A stretch of 64,000 nt of DNA from Microbispora sp. NBC_01189 (lineage in GTDB: Bacteria > Actinomycetota > Actinomycetes > Streptosporangiales > Streptosporangiaceae). Every line of letters begins with the position of its first letter. Position 1 is the first letter of the stretch. The notes beneath the pieces are model-generated. The model searched no databases, had not been told where the DNA came from, and saw only the letters and a program-made list of their open reading frames with translations. The position numbers and the translations under genes are program-made. This document shows, one piece after another, positions 26,615-38,600 of this stretch. The stretch is taken from assembly GCF_036010665.1 (NCBI RefSeq), contig NZ_CP108581.1, forward strand, positions 2,111,501 to 2,175,500. The letters are read 5' to 3'.

Positions 26615-27310
26615 TTATGCCCCCAACCGCTGAGAAATGATTCGCGCGATGTCCGCGATCGGTTTCGCCGACATCATGCCATCGTGGTCGGTATTAACCG
26701 GGATATTGTCGATATTTCCTTGGACATAGTCGGCCCAGCCGGCCGCGCCTGGGCTTTCGACGTGTCCCTGTGTGGCGACGAACAGCATCAGATCGCCCTG
26801 GAACACACCGGCGGTGAAATTCCGGAGTAACCCGAAGTTGTTCGCGTTGACCTTCTGGATCTCCGACAGCACGCGGGTCTTCGGCTGCCCGGGCGACGAG
26901 GTTGCGCCGTTCCGCGGGCCGCCGGAATCGCCCACGTGGTCGCCGGGGTCGCCCTGCCGGTCGTCGGGATCGAACGGATAGCCGTCCAGGCTGATCAGCG
27001 TGCTCACCTTCTCGCCGCGCTCCTGGAGGAGCGTGGCCATCGCGTGCGCGACCGCCGCGCCGAAGGACCAGCCGAGCAGGTGGTACGGGCCCTCGGGTCG
27101 CACCGCCCGGATCTGCTCCACGTAGTCCCGGGCCATCTCCTCGACCGTCTCCGGCAGTCGTTCGCCCGGGTCGAACCCGCGGGCCTGCAGCCCGTACACC
27201 GGCTGGTCGTCCGGCAGGTGGCGGGTGAGTTCGGCGTAGCACCAGCTCAGCCCGGAACTCGGGTGGACGCAGAACAGCGGCGGCTTGTCACCCTCGGTCC
27301 TGAGCGGCAG
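26615..27310 (-). other. Thioesterase domain
   Basis: Alpha/beta-hydrolase domain of about 230 residues that releases the peptide by hydrolysis or cyclisation. The nucleophile Ser is encoded near 27,065. A loop of about 40 residues rich in Asp, Gly and Pro follows [11 protein letters not shown] and appears lid-like. Which release mode applies cannot be told from sequence. Confidence 0.85.
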
Positions 27311-30300
27311 GATCAGGCCGAGATCGTCGGCGCCCAGCGACGCGGCGATGCCCGCCGGGGTCTGGGCGGTGAAGACCGACCGGATGCCCACGTCGGCGCC
27401 GAGCACGCCCCGGATGCGGGTGATCAGCTTCATCGCCAGGAGCGAGTCGCCGCCCAGCTCGAAGAACGACGCCTCCGCCCCGACCCGGTCCAGCCCCAGC
27501 ACCTCGGCGAACAGCCCGCAGAGCACCTCCTCCACGGCGGTCTCGGGATCGCGGCCCCCCAGCCCGGCGAATTCGGGCGCGGGCAGCGCGGCCCGGTCGA
27601 GCTTGCCGTTGACGGTGACGGGCAGCGCCGGCAGCGGCACGACGGAGGCCGGGACCATGTGGTCGGGCAGCCGCTCGGCGAGATACCCGCGCAGCGCCGC
27701 GGCGTCCACCGCGTCACCGGCCGGCACCACGTACGCCACCAGGCTCTTTATCTCCAGCCGGTCCGTCCTGACGACCGCCGCCGCCTGGGCGACGCTCTCG
27801 TGGGCGGCCAGCACCGCCTCGATCTCGCCCAGCTCGACCCGGATGCCGCGCACCTTCACCTGGTCGTCGGCGCGGCCCGTGAACAGCAGTTCGCCGCCGG
27901 GGGTCCAGCTGACGACGTCGCCGGTCCGGTACATCCGCCCGCCCTCGGCGAACGGCGACGCGACGAATCTCCCGGCGGTGAGCCCGGGACGGTTCAGGTA
28001 GCCGCGGGCGAGGCCGACTCCGGCCACGTACAGCTCGCCCCGCACGCCGACGGGGACCGGCGTCAGGAACTCGTCCAGCACGTAGGCGCGGGTATTGCCG
28101 AGCGGGCGGCCGATCGTCACCTCGGCCTCCGGCTCCAGCGGGCCGCTCATCGTCGCGCACACCGTCACCTCGGTCGGCCCGTACGCGTTGACCACCCGGC
28201 GGCCCGGCAGGCGCCCGGGCAGCCACGGCGGGCACGTCTCCCCCGCCACCACGACCGTGGTCAGGCTCTCGGGCAGTTCCTCGGTCGTGGCCAGCACGGA
28301 CGGCGACACGGTCAGGTGCGTCACGCCGAACTCGGCGGTCACGGCGGCCAGCGTCCCGTGCGGCGGCAGCCGGTCGGCGCCCGTGACCACCAGGCACGCT
28401 CCCGACAGCAGCGCCATGCACAGCTCCCAGACCGAGGCGTCGAAGCTCAGCGAGGCCAGTTGGAGCACCCGCGCGCCGGGGCGCACGCCGAACGCGGCGA
28501 TCTGGTCGGCGGCCAGGTTGCCGAGGCCCCGATGGGTGACGACGACCCCCTTCGGCGTACCGGTGGAGCCGGAGGTGTAGATGACGTACGCGACGTCGTC
28601 CACCCGCCCCGCCACCCGGACGGGTCCGCCGGGGTCTTCGCGCGGGTCTTCGCGCGGGTCTTCGCGGGGGCGCCCGACATCGAGCACCACCGCGTCCTCC
28701 GGCGCCGCCTGCCGGGTCTCCGGCGTACACAGCACCAGCGCGGGGGCGGCGTCGGCCAGCATGAACGCGATCCGCTCGGCCGGATAGGCCGGGTCGACCG
28801 GCACGAACCCGGCACCCGCCTTCGCGACGCCCAGCAGCACCGCCACCAGATCGGGCGAGCGCTCCATCAGCACCGCGACGAGGTCCCCCGGGCGCACGCC
28901 CCGGGCCACCAGGTCGCGCGCCACGCCGTTCGCGGCGCGGTCCAGCTCCGCGTACGTCCACTCCCGCCCGGGGCCGGTCACCGCCGTCGCGGCGGGGGTA
29001 CGTGCCACCTGCGCCTCGAACAGCTCCGCGAGTGTGCCGGCCGGGGCCGGGCGGTCCGTCCGGTTCCACTCCGTCAGCGTCCGCGAGCGCTCGTCGCGCG
29101 TCAGCACGTCGACGTCCCTCAGCCGTACGGCCGGATCGGACACGACCTGCTCCAGCACCCGCACCAGCCGTACGGCGAGCGCCCGGACCGTGCTCTCGTC
29201 GAACAGGTCGGCGGCGTAGAGCAGCACGCCCGCGATGCCGGAGGGCCTGCCCTCGCCGTCGCGGTGCTCGGCCAGGTCGAGGGTGAGGTCGACCCTGGCC
29301 GCGCCGGCCTCGTCCCCGGAGGACAGCGGGCGGACCCGCAGCCCCGGCAGGTCCCAGAGCCCGCCCTTCCCCTCCGGCGCGTTCTGCACGGCGAGCGAGA
29401 CCTGGAACAGCGGGTTGCGCCCGAGCGACCGGGGCGGGTTCAGATCCTCGACCAGGCGCTCGAACGGAAGGTCCTGATGGGTGTACGCCGCCAGGTCGGC
29501 CTCCCGCACCCGGGACAGCAGCTCGGTGAAGGTGGGGTCGCCGGAGAGGTCGGCGCGCAGCACGAGCGTGTTGACGAAGAATCCGGCCAGATCGTCGAGC
29601 GCCGGCTCACCCCGCCCGGCCACGGCCGTGCCGACGGGGATGTCGGTGCCCGCTCCCATGCGCGACAGCAGCACCGCCAGCGCGGCCTGCACGACCATGA
29701 ACATGGTGGCCTTTCCCCGCTGGGCGAGCTCCACCAGCCGGGAGTGGACCTGCGGAGGGACCCGTACGGGCACGGTCGCGCCGCGGAAGGACGACACGGA
29801 CGGGCGCGGCCGGTCCACGGGCAGCGCGAGCTCCTGGGGAACGCCGGCGAGCGCCTGCCGCCAGTAGCCGAGCTGGCCGCTGATCAGGCTGCCGGGGTCG
29901 TCCAGGTCGCCGAGGACCTCGCGCTGCCACAGGGCGTAGTCGGCGTACTGGACGGGCAGCGGCCGCCATTCGGGCGCCCGGCCTTCGCGGCGGGCCGCGT
30001 AGGCGGCCACCAGGTCCCGGGACAGCACGCCCATCGACCAGCCGTCCGCGGCGATGTGGTGGACCACCGTCAGGAGGACGTGCTCGGCGGGCGCCAGCCG
30101 GAGCAGCGTGACCCGCCAGGGCAGGTCGACGCCGACGTCGAACCCGTCGCGGGCCCGCGCGGCGATCACCTCGCCGGCCTCGTCCTCCGTGGTCTCCAGC
30201 ACGGTCAGCGGCGGAGCCTGGTCGAGAACGCGCTGGTAGGGGACGCCGTCCCGGTCGGGGAAGATCGTACGGAGGCTCTCGTGGCGGTCGGCGACGTCGG

Positions 30301-30470
30301 CGACGGCCGCCTCCAGCGCCGGGATGTCCAGATCACCCGACAGGCGCAGGGCCAGGGGCATGTTGTAGCCCGCGCCCTCCCCGGCGCCTTCCAGCCGGTT
30401 GAGGAACCACATGCGCTGCTGGGCGTACGACAGCGGCAGTGCCTCCGGGCGCGGCATCGGCGTCAACGCC
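26615..30470 (-). other. NRPS module 11 (C-A-T-TE), predicted Phe
   Basis: Last module. Signature DAWTVAAVCK differs from the GrsA Phe code only at the Ile/Val positions. The A domain carries an in-frame EDPR tandem repeat near 28,640-28,680. Boundaries are approximate. Confidence 0.75.
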
Positions 30471-33400
30471 CGACGGGTCTCACCCGAGCCGTCGATGAGC
30501 CGGGCCACTCCGGCGACGGTCGGCTCGGCGAACAGCCCGCGGATGCTGACTTCGGCGTTCAGCACCGACCGGATCCGGGCCAGCAGCCGCATTGCGCGCA
30601 GGGAGTCGCCACCGAGGTCGAAGAAGGAGGCGTCCGTGCCGATCTCCGCCAGGCCGAGGATCTCGGCGAACAGCCCGCACAGCACCTCCTCGGTCGGGGT
30701 CGCCGGGGCACGACCGCCGACCGGCCCGGCCAGACCGGCCAGATCCGGCGCGGGCAGCGCGGCCCGGTCCACCTTCCCGTTGGCCGTGACCGGCAACCGC
30801 TCCAGCACCACCACCGCCGACGGCACCATGTACTCCGGCAACCGCGCGGCCACATACTCCCGCACCCCAGCCGTGTCCACACTGCCGGCGGTGCCGCTGC
30901 TTTCGATGGTTTCGGCCGCGTCGCTGCTTTCGGTGGTGTTTTCGGTGGTGGGGACGACGTAGGCGACCAGGCGCTTGTCACCCGGGCGGTCCTCGCGGGC
31001 GACCACCACCGCCTGTGCGACCGACTCATGCGCGGCCAGGACGGCTTCGATCTCGCCCGGCTCGATGCGGAACCCGCGGATCTTCACCTGCTCATCCGCC
31101 CGCCCCGCGAAGACCAGCTGACCGTCACCCCGCCAACGGGCCAGGTCTCCTGTGCGATACATCCGCTCCCCGGGGGCGAACAGGCAGGCCACGAACCGCT
31201 CAGCGGTCAGATCCGGACGGCCCAGATACCCCCGCGCCAACCCCGAACCCGCGATATACACCTCCCCCGCCACCCCCGGCGGAACCGGCTGAAGAAACTC
31301 ATCCAGCACGAACACCCGCGTGTTGTCCCGCGGCCGCCCGATCGGCAACACCCCCGGAACCCGCTCCCCCCGGCCCACCGTGAACGTCGTGGCACACAAC
31401 GTCGCCTCCGTCGGCCCGTACAAATGCCGGATCACCACCGAGGCATCGGCGCCACGCACCGCCGCCACCGCCCCCGCCGGGACCACATCCCCACCGGTCA
31501 ACACCTCATCCAGCCCCGCCAGCGCCCCCGGATCCTCCTCCGCCAGCACCCCGAACGCCCCCGCCGTCAGATGCACCGCACCCACCCCGGCCACCCCGCC
31601 CGACCCGGCCAGGGCATCGGATTCCGAGCCGTCGGCCAGCCCATCCGGCCCCGACCGCCCAGTCAGGCCGGCGAGGACCGACGCCGTCACCACTCCCGGC
31701 GCGACCACCACCCGGCCACCGGCCGCCAACGGCACCCAGATCTCCAGCACCGACGCATCGAACGCATGCGGCGCATGCCACACGACCCCCCGCCGCACCG
31801 CCGCACCCCAGCACGAATCGGTGACCAAACCCGCCACCGCCCCATGCGGAACCTCCACCCCCTTCGGCACACCCGTCGACCCCGAGGTGTACATCACATA
31901 CACCACATCACCCGCAAGAACCTCGACCCCCGGAACCCCGTCCGGCCCCTCCAGCAACACCCCCGCCGCGACACGAGCACCGACCTCGTCATCGCCCATG
32001 GATGGGTCGGAGGTGGTGTCGTGATCGGTGGTGTCGTGGTCGATCACCACGAGCCTGGTGTGACGGAGCACCGCCCGCTGCCGGGCGACCGGCCAGGCCA
32101 CATCCACCGGCACATACGCCGCCCCCGCCTTCACGACGCCCAACAGCACCGCGATCACCGCGGCCGACCGCTCCATCACCACCCCGACCCGATCCCCCCG
32201 GCCCACCCCCCGAGCCAGCAACCCACACGCCACCCGATCCGAAACCCGATCCAACTCCGCGTACGTCCACACCACCCCACCGTCCGACAGCGCCTCCGAC
32301 ACCGCCACCGCATCCGGCGACCGCCCCACCTGCGCCCCGAACAGCTCCACCAGCGAACCCGCACCCACCACCCGCGCCGTGTCGTTCCACTCCTCCACCA
32401 CCACCCGCCGCTCGGCCTCGCCCAGAACGCCGAGCTGGGCGATCCTGGCTCCGGGGTCGGCCGCCATCTGGTCGAGCAGCCGCAGCATGCGGTCCATGAG
32501 CGCCTGGGCGCTGCTCTCGTCGAAGAAGTCGGGACGGTAGGTCAGCCGCATCTTCAGCCCGCCGAGCGAGCCGGCGACCAGGCCCAGGGGATAGTTGATC
32601 GACTCCCGGAGCCCGTTCTCGGTGAACTTCAGTCCTCCGGGCCCCGCCGGACGCGAGGCGCCGTCGGAGGGCGGCTTGCCGCCGCCGGAGCCGGAGGGGA
32701 AGTTCTCGAAGGCCAGCGCGGTGTCGAAGGTCGCGCCCGGCCCCGCCAGCCGCTGAATGTCGCTGAGGCTCAGATATTGGGCGTCCATCAACGCTGACTG
32801 CTGTGCCTGGAGCCGGGTCAGCGTCTCCGCGACCGTACGCGAGGGGTCGAGCGGGACGAGCACCGGAATGGTGTTGATGAACAGCCCGAGCATGCTCTCC
32901 ACGCCGGGCAGGTCCATCGGGCGGCCGGCCACGACGGAGCCGAAGACGACGTCACGCCGGCCGGTCAGCTTGCCGAGCAGCACCGCCCACGCGGTCTGCA
33001 CCACCGTGTTCAGCGTCACGCCGTGGGAGCGGGTCAGTTCCTGCAGCGCCTGGTCCAGCTCGGCGCTCGCCTCCCCCGTCAGGCTGTCGCAGTGGCCGGG
33101 GGCGGCGTCGCGCGCCGCCGGGGCGACCAGCGTCGGCCCCTCCACGTCGCTCAGCGCCTGCCGCCACGCCTCCCTGGCCGCGTCCTTGTCCTGGCGGGCA
33201 AGCCACTCCAGGTAGTGCCGGTACGGGGTCACCGGAGGCAGCCCCTCGGCCGTGCCGCCCGCTTCGTACGACCGCCACAGCTCGCCCATGAGGATCGGCA
33301 GCGACCAGCCGTCGACCAGGATGTGGTGGAGGGTGACCATCATCCGGTATCGGCTGGGGGCCACCTTCGCCAGGAGCACCTTCAGCAGCGGCGGCACCGC

Positions 33401-33757
33401 CAGGTCGAACCGCTCGGCCCGCTCCTCGATGCCGATCCGCTCCGACTCGGCCCACGCCTCGTCCTCAGGCAGCTCCGACAGGTCCACCTCGCGCCACGGC
33501 AGCGTCACCCGCCTCATGATCAGCTGCACGGGGGCTCCCGAGCTGCGGCTGCGGAAACCGGCGCGCAGGCTCTCGTGGCGGTCGAGCAACGCCTGCCAGG
33601 ACGCCCGCAGCCGCGCCGCGTCCAGCTCGCCCTCCAAACCGATGATCATCTGCTCGACGTACACGTCGGCGTTCTGCTCGTCGAACAGGGAGTGGAAGAG
33701 CATGCCCTCCTGGAGAGGGGACAGCGGCCACACTCCCGCAAGCGCGGATTCCTTCAT
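26615..33757 (-). CDS. NRPS, two modules plus thioesterase (C-A-T-C-A-T-TE)
   Basis: Terminal synthetase of 2380 residues. It opens with a DCL-type condensation domain ([16 protein letters not shown], active site HHILVDG), as expected after an upstream epimerase. Adenylation domain A10 reads DALHLGLLCK at the ten specificity positions, an Hpg code. A second LCL-type C domain (HHIAADG) and A11 follow; A11 reads DAWTVAAVCK, matching Phe. The last carrier ([11 protein letters not shown]) leads to a type I thioesterase with Ser in GWSFGA, Asp in SLDGYPF and His in TDHDG. There is no X domain before the TE. ATG 33757 lies one base after the upstream stop (TGA-C-ATG). Specificity codes were read by eye against GrsA numbering. 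Confidence 0.95.
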   Translation of the reverse strand: MKESALAGVWPLSPLQEGMLFHSLFDEQNADVYVEQMIIGLEGELDAARLRASWQALLDRHESLRAGFRSRSSGAPVQLIMRRVTLPWREVDLSELPEDEAWAESERIGIEERAERFDLAVPPLLKVLLAKVAPSRYRMMVTLHHILVDGWSLPILMGELWRSYEAGGTAEGLPPVTPYRHYLEWLARQDKDAAREAWRQALSDVEGPTLVAPAARDAAPGHCDSLTGEASAELDQALQELTRSHGVTLNTVVQTAWAVLLGKLTGRRDVVFGSVVAGRPMDLPGVESMLGLFINTIPVLVPLDPSRTVAETLTRLQAQQSALMDAQYLSLSDIQRLAGPGATFDTALAFENFPSGSGGGKPPSDGASRPAGPGGLKFTENGLRESINYPLGLVAGSLGGLKMRLTYRPDFFDESSAQALMDRMLRLLDQMAADPGARIAQLGVLGEAERRVVVEEWNDTARVVGAGSLVELFGAQVGRSPDAVAVSEALSDGGVVWTYAELDRVSDRVACGLLARGVGRGDRVGVVMERSAAVIAVLLGVVKAGAAYVPVDVAWPVARQRAVLRHTRLVVIDHDTTDHDTTSDPSMGDDEVGARVAAGVLLEGPDGVPGVEVLAGDVVYVMYTSGSTGVPKGVEVPHGAVAGLVTDSCWGAAVRRGVVWHAPHAFDASVLEIWVPLAAGGRVVVAPGVVTASVLAGLTGRSGPDGLADGSESDALAGSGGVAGVGAVHLTAGAFGVLAEEDPGALAGLDEVLTGGDVVPAGAVAAVRGADASVVIRHLYGPTEATLCATTFTVGRGERVPGVLPIGRPRDNTRVFVLDEFLQPVPPGVAGEVYIAGSGLARGYLGRPDLTAERFVACLFAPGERMYRTGDLARWRGDGQLVFAGRADEQVKIRGFRIEPGEIEAVLAAHESVAQAVVVAREDRPGDKRLVAYVVPTTENTTESSDAAETIESSGTAGSVDTAGVREYVAARLPEYMVPSAVVVLERLPVTANGKVDRAALPAPDLAGLAGPVGGRAPATPTEEVLCGLFAEILGLAEIGTDASFFDLGGDSLRAMRLLARIRSVLNAEVSIRGLFAEPTVAGVARLIDGSGETRRALTPMPRPEALPLSYAQQRMWFLNRLEGAGEGAGYNMPLALRLSGDLDIPALEAAVADVADRHESLRTIFPDRDGVPYQRVLDQAPPLTVLETTEDEAGEVIAARARDGFDVGVDLPWRVTLLRLAPAEHVLLTVVHHIAADGWSMGVLSRDLVAAYAARREGRAPEWRPLPVQYADYALWQREVLGDLDDPGSLISGQLGYWRQALAGVPQELALPVDRPRPSVSSFRGATVPVRVPPQVHSRLVELAQRGKATMFMVVQAALAVLLSRMGAGTDIPVGTAVAGRGEPALDDLAGFFVNTLVLRADLSGDPTFTELLSRVREADLAAYTHQDLPFERLVEDLNPPRSLGRNPLFQVSLAVQNAPEGKGGLWDLPGLRVRPLSSGDEAGAARVDLTLDLAEHRDGEGRPSGIAGVLLYAADLFDESTVRALAVRLVRVLEQVVSDPAVRLRDVDVLTRDERSRTLTEWNRTDRPAPAGTLAELFEAQVARTPAATAVTGPGREWTYAELDRAANGVARDLVARGVRPGDLVAVLMERSPDLVAVLLGVAKAGAGFVPVDPAYPAERIAFMLADAAPALVLCTPETRQAAPEDAVVLDVGRPREDPREDPREDPGGPVRVAGRVDDVAYVIYTSGSTGTPKGVVVTHRGLGNLAADQIAAFGVRPGARVLQLASLSFDASVWELCMALLSGACLVVTGADRLPPHGTLAAVTAEFGVTHLTVSPSVLATTEELPESLTTVVVAGETCPPWLPGRLPGRRVVNAYGPTEVTVCATMSGPLEPEAEVTIGRPLGNTRAYVLDEFLTPVPVGVRGELYVAGVGLARGYLNRPGLTAGRFVASPFAEGGRMYRTGDVVSWTPGGELLFTGRADDQVKVRGIRVELGEIEAVLAAHESVAQAAAVVRTDRLEIKSLVAYVVPAGDAVDAAALRGYLAERLPDHMVPASVVPLPALPVTVNGKLDRAALPAPEFAGLGGRDPETAVEEVLCGLFAEVLGLDRVGAEASFFELGGDSLLAMKLITRIRGVLGADVGIRSVFTAQTPAGIAASLGADDLGLILPLRTEGDKPPLFCVHPSSGLSWCYAELTRHLPDDQPVYGLQARGFDPGERLPETVEEMARDYVEQIRAVRPEGPYHLLGWSFGAAVAHAMATLLQERGEKVSTLISLDGYPFDPDDRQGDPGDHVGDSGGPRNGATSSPGQPKTRVLSEIQKVNANNFGLLRNFTAGVFQGDLMLFVATQGHVESPGAAGWADYVQGNIDNIPVNTDHDGMMSAKPIADIARIISQRLGA
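30424..32420. repeat. A-domain repeat, module 10 copy
   Basis: About 2 kb nearly identical to 38561-40611 in the same orientation, spanning the carrier, linker and most of the A domain. The distance is 8137 bases at one end and 8191 at the other because module 8 has a 54-base longer linker. Confidence 0.9.
30480..33757 (-). other. NRPS module 10 (DCL C-A-T), predicted Hpg
   Basis: Signature DALHLGLLCK (His278, Leu299, Gly301, Leu322), the Hpg pattern. The A domain is nearly identical in DNA to that of module 8. Boundaries approximate. Confidence 0.8.
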
Positions 33758-33758
33758 G

Positions 33759-36700
33759 TCATTCCCCTTCCGCAAGCTCCGCCGCGGCGGCTTCGAACTC
33801 GTCCAGGTCGCCTTGGCTGATCTCCACCAGGGGGAAGTCGGAGGGCGTGTGACCTCCGCCGCCGCCGACGGAGGCGTGGGCGGCGAGGCCGGCCAGCATC
33901 CCGGCCCAGCCCTCCGCCAGGGCGCGTACGGCCGTTTCCGGCATGAGCTCCGCCGGCCACAGCATGACCAGCGAGAGCTGGGGACCCTCCGGCAGGTCGT
34001 GGACCACCCCCATGACCTCCAGGGGGTGCATGACGGGGATGTCCTTGTTGGCATCACCGCCGCCCTCGGTGGTCGTCTGCCAGTCCCTCAGCCGGGGTGG
34101 TCCTCCCCGGCCTTCCCGCGCTTCGCGGCCTTCCCGGCGCTCACCGCCCGCCGGGTCGTCGGCCGCGGACCCGGCCGCCGACCTGCCGAGGTAGTTGAAG
34201 CCGATCTGCGGCCTCGGAAGTGCGGCGAGCTCGGCGGTGGTCTCGTCGTTGAGATAACGGAGGAGGCCGAATCCCAGGCCGTCTCCGGGAACCGCCCGCA
34301 GCTGCTCCTTGACCCGCTTGACCGCCCGGTCCGCGGCAGGGCCACCCGCCCGCAGATCGGTGTGGTCGGCAGCGCCGACGTCGAGCCGTACGGGATGGCT
34401 GTCGGTGAACCACCCCACCGTGCGGGAGAGCTCCAGACCGTCGGCCAGGGGGACGCGGCCGTGGCCCTCCAGGTCCAGCAGGACGCCGGTCGTGGTCTCG
34501 CCGCGCTCGCGCCGCCATTCGGCGACGGCCGCCGCGAGACCGGTCAGCAGCACGTCCTCGACCCCCGCGTGGAACGCGGCGGGGACGGTGGTCAGCAGCG
34601 CCGTGGTGACGTCGACCGGCACCTTCACCGCCAGCTCGCGCACCGCCGCGCCGACATCCCTGCCCGGGTCCACCGGCCGGGAGGTGAACGAAGGGTCGGG
34701 ACTCCGCAGGAGCCGTACCCATTCAGGTGTTTCGGCCACCCGTTCGGGAGTGCCGGCCTGTGCGGCCAGCGCTCGCGCCCAGTGCCGGAACGAGGTCGGC
34801 ACCGGCTGGAGCGCGACCTCCCTGCCCGCGGCGAGCGACATGTACGCCTCGGCCAGGTCCGGCGCCAGAATCCGCCAGGAGACCCCGTCGACCACCAGGT
34901 GGTTGATGGTGACCAGGAGACGTCCCTGCGTGTCCGGTCCCGCGTCGAACCACACGAACTGGGCCATCACCCCCGCCTGTGGATCCAGTCGGGCGGCCGC
35001 CGCCCGCGTCTGCTCGTCCACCACCTCGCGCAGCGCGTCACCGTCGAGTCCGCGTACGTCGGCCCGGTGCAGCCAACCGGCCGCCGCGGCCGTCTCCGGC
35101 ACCACCAGGCGCGGTTTCGGCTCGGCCTCCAGCCGGGCGCGCAGCACGTCGTGGTGATCCACCAGCGCCTGAACGGCGTTCGCCAGCGTGCCGAAGTCGA
35201 GATCGGCCGGTGTGACGATCATCGTCGACTGCGCGGCCTGCGCGATCCGGTCCGTTCCCGCCCGGTCCAGGATCTCGTGCATCACCGGCGTCAGCGGGAT
35301 CTCGCCTACGCCCGGCTCGCCGCTTCCCGAAGCGGCCTGGTCGGCCGTACGGACGACAGCGGCGAGCGCGGCCGGGGTCTGGTTCTCGAAGACCTGACGC
35401 GCGGTGATGACCAGTCCGGCGCGGCGGGCGGCGGCCACCAGCAGCATCGACATGATCGAGTCGCCGCCCAGCTCGAAGAACGACGCCTCCGCCCCGACCT
35501 GCTCCACGCCCAGAACCTCGGCGAACAACCCGCACAGGATCTCTTCCATCGGCGTTTCCGCGGCCCGCCCGGCACCGGGAAGATCGGGCGCGGGCAGCGC
35601 GGCCCGGTCCAGCTTCCCGTTGACCGTCAACGGAATCGCCTCGATCTGAACGACGAGCGGCACCATGTAATCCGGCAACCGCGACGCCGCGAACTCCCGC
35701 AACACTTCGACGTCGATCCGGCCATCGGCAGGGACGACGTAGGCGACCAGGCGTTTGTCGCCGGGGCGGTCTTCGCGGACGACGACGGCGACCTGGGCCA
35801 CCGACTCGTGGGCGGCGAGGACGGCTTCGACCTCGCCGGGTTCGATCCGGAACCCCCGGATCTTCACCTGCTCGTCCGCCCGCCCGACAAAAGCAAGCTG
35901 CCCGTCATTCAGCCAGCGGGCCAGGTCACCACTGCGATACATCCGCTGGCCGGGGATGAAGGGAGAGGCCACGAACCGCTCCGCGGTCATCCCCGGACGG
36001 CCCACATACCCCCGCGCCAGACCGGCGCCCGCGATGTACACCTCCCCGGTGACGCCGGGCGGGACCGGACGGAGGAAGTCGTCCAGCACGAACACGGCCG
36101 TGTTGGCGATCGGCGCCCCGATCGGCGGATCCTGCTCCACCGGGGTGTGCAGAGGGCTGGCGGTGGTGATCACGCTGGCCTCGGTCGGGCCGTAGGTGTT
36201 CCACACCTCCGCCCCCGACCCCAGCCACCTCGCCGCCAAGCGGGCGCTCAACCGCTCCGCACCCAGAACCCACCGCCGCACCCCAGGCACAGCCTCGGGG
36301 TCCAGCACGCCCAGCAGAGACGGCACCACACTCGCCACCTCGACGCCCGCCGCGCTGATCATGCGGGCGAGTGCCTCCGGTTCGGCCCGCTCGGCCTCGG
36401 TCGCGATGGCCAGGGTTCCGCCGGCCGCCAAGGTGACGGCGACGTCGAGTACGGCGGCGTCGAACCCGAAGGAGGCGAACTGCAACGCCGTCACCCCCGG
36501 ACCCACGTCCAAAGCAGGCCGCATCGCGTGCGCCAGGTTCACCACCCCGGCATGCGGCACCGCCACCCCCTTCGGCCGACCCGTCGACCCCGACGTGTAA
36601 ATCACATACGCCAACTGCGACGTATCGACTTCCACCTCGAAGCGCTCCGCAGGCAAGGCGTCGATGAGCTCGGCCGTGTGCTCGTCATCCAGCGCGATCA

Positions 36701-38600
36701 GGCGCAGCCCGCCCTCGCCCGCGTTCGCATTCACGTCGGCGGTCGCGCCTCCACCCACCTCGTCGAGGGTGGCGTCAGCACCCGTGCCGCCGCTGGCCCT
36801 GGCGCTGGCGGCGTTGGTGCCGGCGTCGGTATCGGGCGTCGTGATGCCGGCCAGGGTGGCGGTGGTGCCGATGACGACCTGGGCGGCGCTGTCGGCCAGG
36901 ACAAAACCGATCCGATCGGCCGGATAAGCAGGATCGATCGGCACATACCCCGCCCCGGCCTTCCACGCCGCCAGAATCGACACGACCAGCTGGATCCCGC
37001 GCGGCAGCACCAGCCCCACCCGGGACTCGGCACCCACCCCCAGCCCACGCAGATAACCGGCTAACCGGTTGGCCGCCTCCTCCACCTCCCGGTAGGAAAC
37101 GCCGACCCCGTCGCACCACACCGCCACCGCGTCCGGCGAACGATCCGCCCACTCCTCGAACCGGTCCAGCACCGTCCCCGCCACCACCGGCGTAGCGGTG
37201 TCGTTCCACTCCTCCACCACCGACCGCCGCTCGGACTCCTCCAGCACATCGACCTGGCTGAGCCGCAGCGACGGATCGTCCGCCACCTGCTCCAGCACCC
37301 GCACCAACCGCTGGGCGAGCGCCTGAGCCGTCGCCTCGTCGAACAGATCGGCGGCGTACAGGACGCCTCCGGCCAGGCCGGCCGGGGCCCCGGCCTCGTC
37401 CCGGCGCTCCACCAGCGTCACCGACAGATCGAAGCGGGCGACCTCTTTAGAAGAGGGCTGTGCCGAGGACACCTGGAGATCCGGCAGGTTCCATGTAGGC
37501 GCTGTGGCGTTCTGCACGGCCAGCATGATCTGGAAGAGCGGGTTGCGCGACAGCGAGCGCGCCGGGTTGAGCTCCTCCACGAGGCGTTCGAAGGGGACGT
37601 CCTGGTGGGCATAGGCGGCCAGGTCGGTCTCCCGCACCCGGCGCAGCACGTCTTCGAACGACGGGTCGCCGGACAGGTCGGCGCGCAGGACGAGGGTGTT
37701 GACGAAGAACCCGGCAAGGTCCTCCAACGCCGCGTCCCCACGACCCGCGATCGCCGTACCGACAGGGATGTCGGTCCCCGCGCCGACCTTCGCCAGCAAC
37801 ACCGCCAGCGCCGCGTGCGCAACCATGAACATCGTGGCCCGGCCGCTCTGGGCGACCTCCACCAGCCGGGCATGCGTCCCCGCGCCCACCTGGAGGTGCA
37901 CGTTGCCGCCGCGGAACGACGACGTCGCAGGGCGTGGGCGATCCGCGGGCAGGGCAAGCTCCTCCGGAGCCCCTTCCAATGCCTGACGCCAATAGCCGAG
38001 TTGGTCGCTGATCAGGCTGCCGGGGTCGTCCAGATCGCCGAGGACCTCCCGCTGCCACAGCGCGTAGTCGGCGTACTGCACGGGCAGGGGCCCCCAGTCC
38101 GGCGCCCGGCCCTCACGGCGGGCCGCGTACGCCAGGCTCAGATCCCGGCCCAGAACACCCATCGACCAGCCGTCGGACGCGATGTGATGGGTCACGATCA
38201 GCAGCACGTACTCCGAGGGACCCGTCACCAGCAGCCGCACCCGCCAGGGCAGCTCGACGCTCAAATCGAAGCCGCGGCCTGATTGGGCGGCCAGCACCTC
38301 CCCGGCCTGATCGGCGGTGGTCTCGACGACCACCAGCGGCGGCCGGCCGGCGGGCCCGTCCAGGATGTGCTGGCGGGGTACGCCATCGGTCTCGGGGAAG
38401 ATCGTGCGCAGGCTCTCGTGCCGGTCGGCGACGTCGCCGACGGCCGCCTCCATGGCCGTGATGTCCAGATCGCCTGACAGGCGCAGGGCCAGGGGCAGGT
38501 TGTAGTTCGCCCCGCCGCCAAGTTCCTCCAGCCGGCTGAGGAACCACATGCGCTGCTGGGCGTACGACAGCGGCAGTGCCTCCGGGCGCGGCATCGGCGT
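33759..38600 (-). other. NRPS module 9 (C-A-T-E), unassigned substrate, D-configured
   Basis: Signature DALSVGTVIK. The epimerase (about 33,900-35,310) has EGHGR and FNYLGR-type motifs, but its active-site motif reads [10 protein letters not shown], with Asn at the usual first His. The carrier ([12 protein letters not shown]) is of the type that precedes E domains. Confidence 0.75.
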
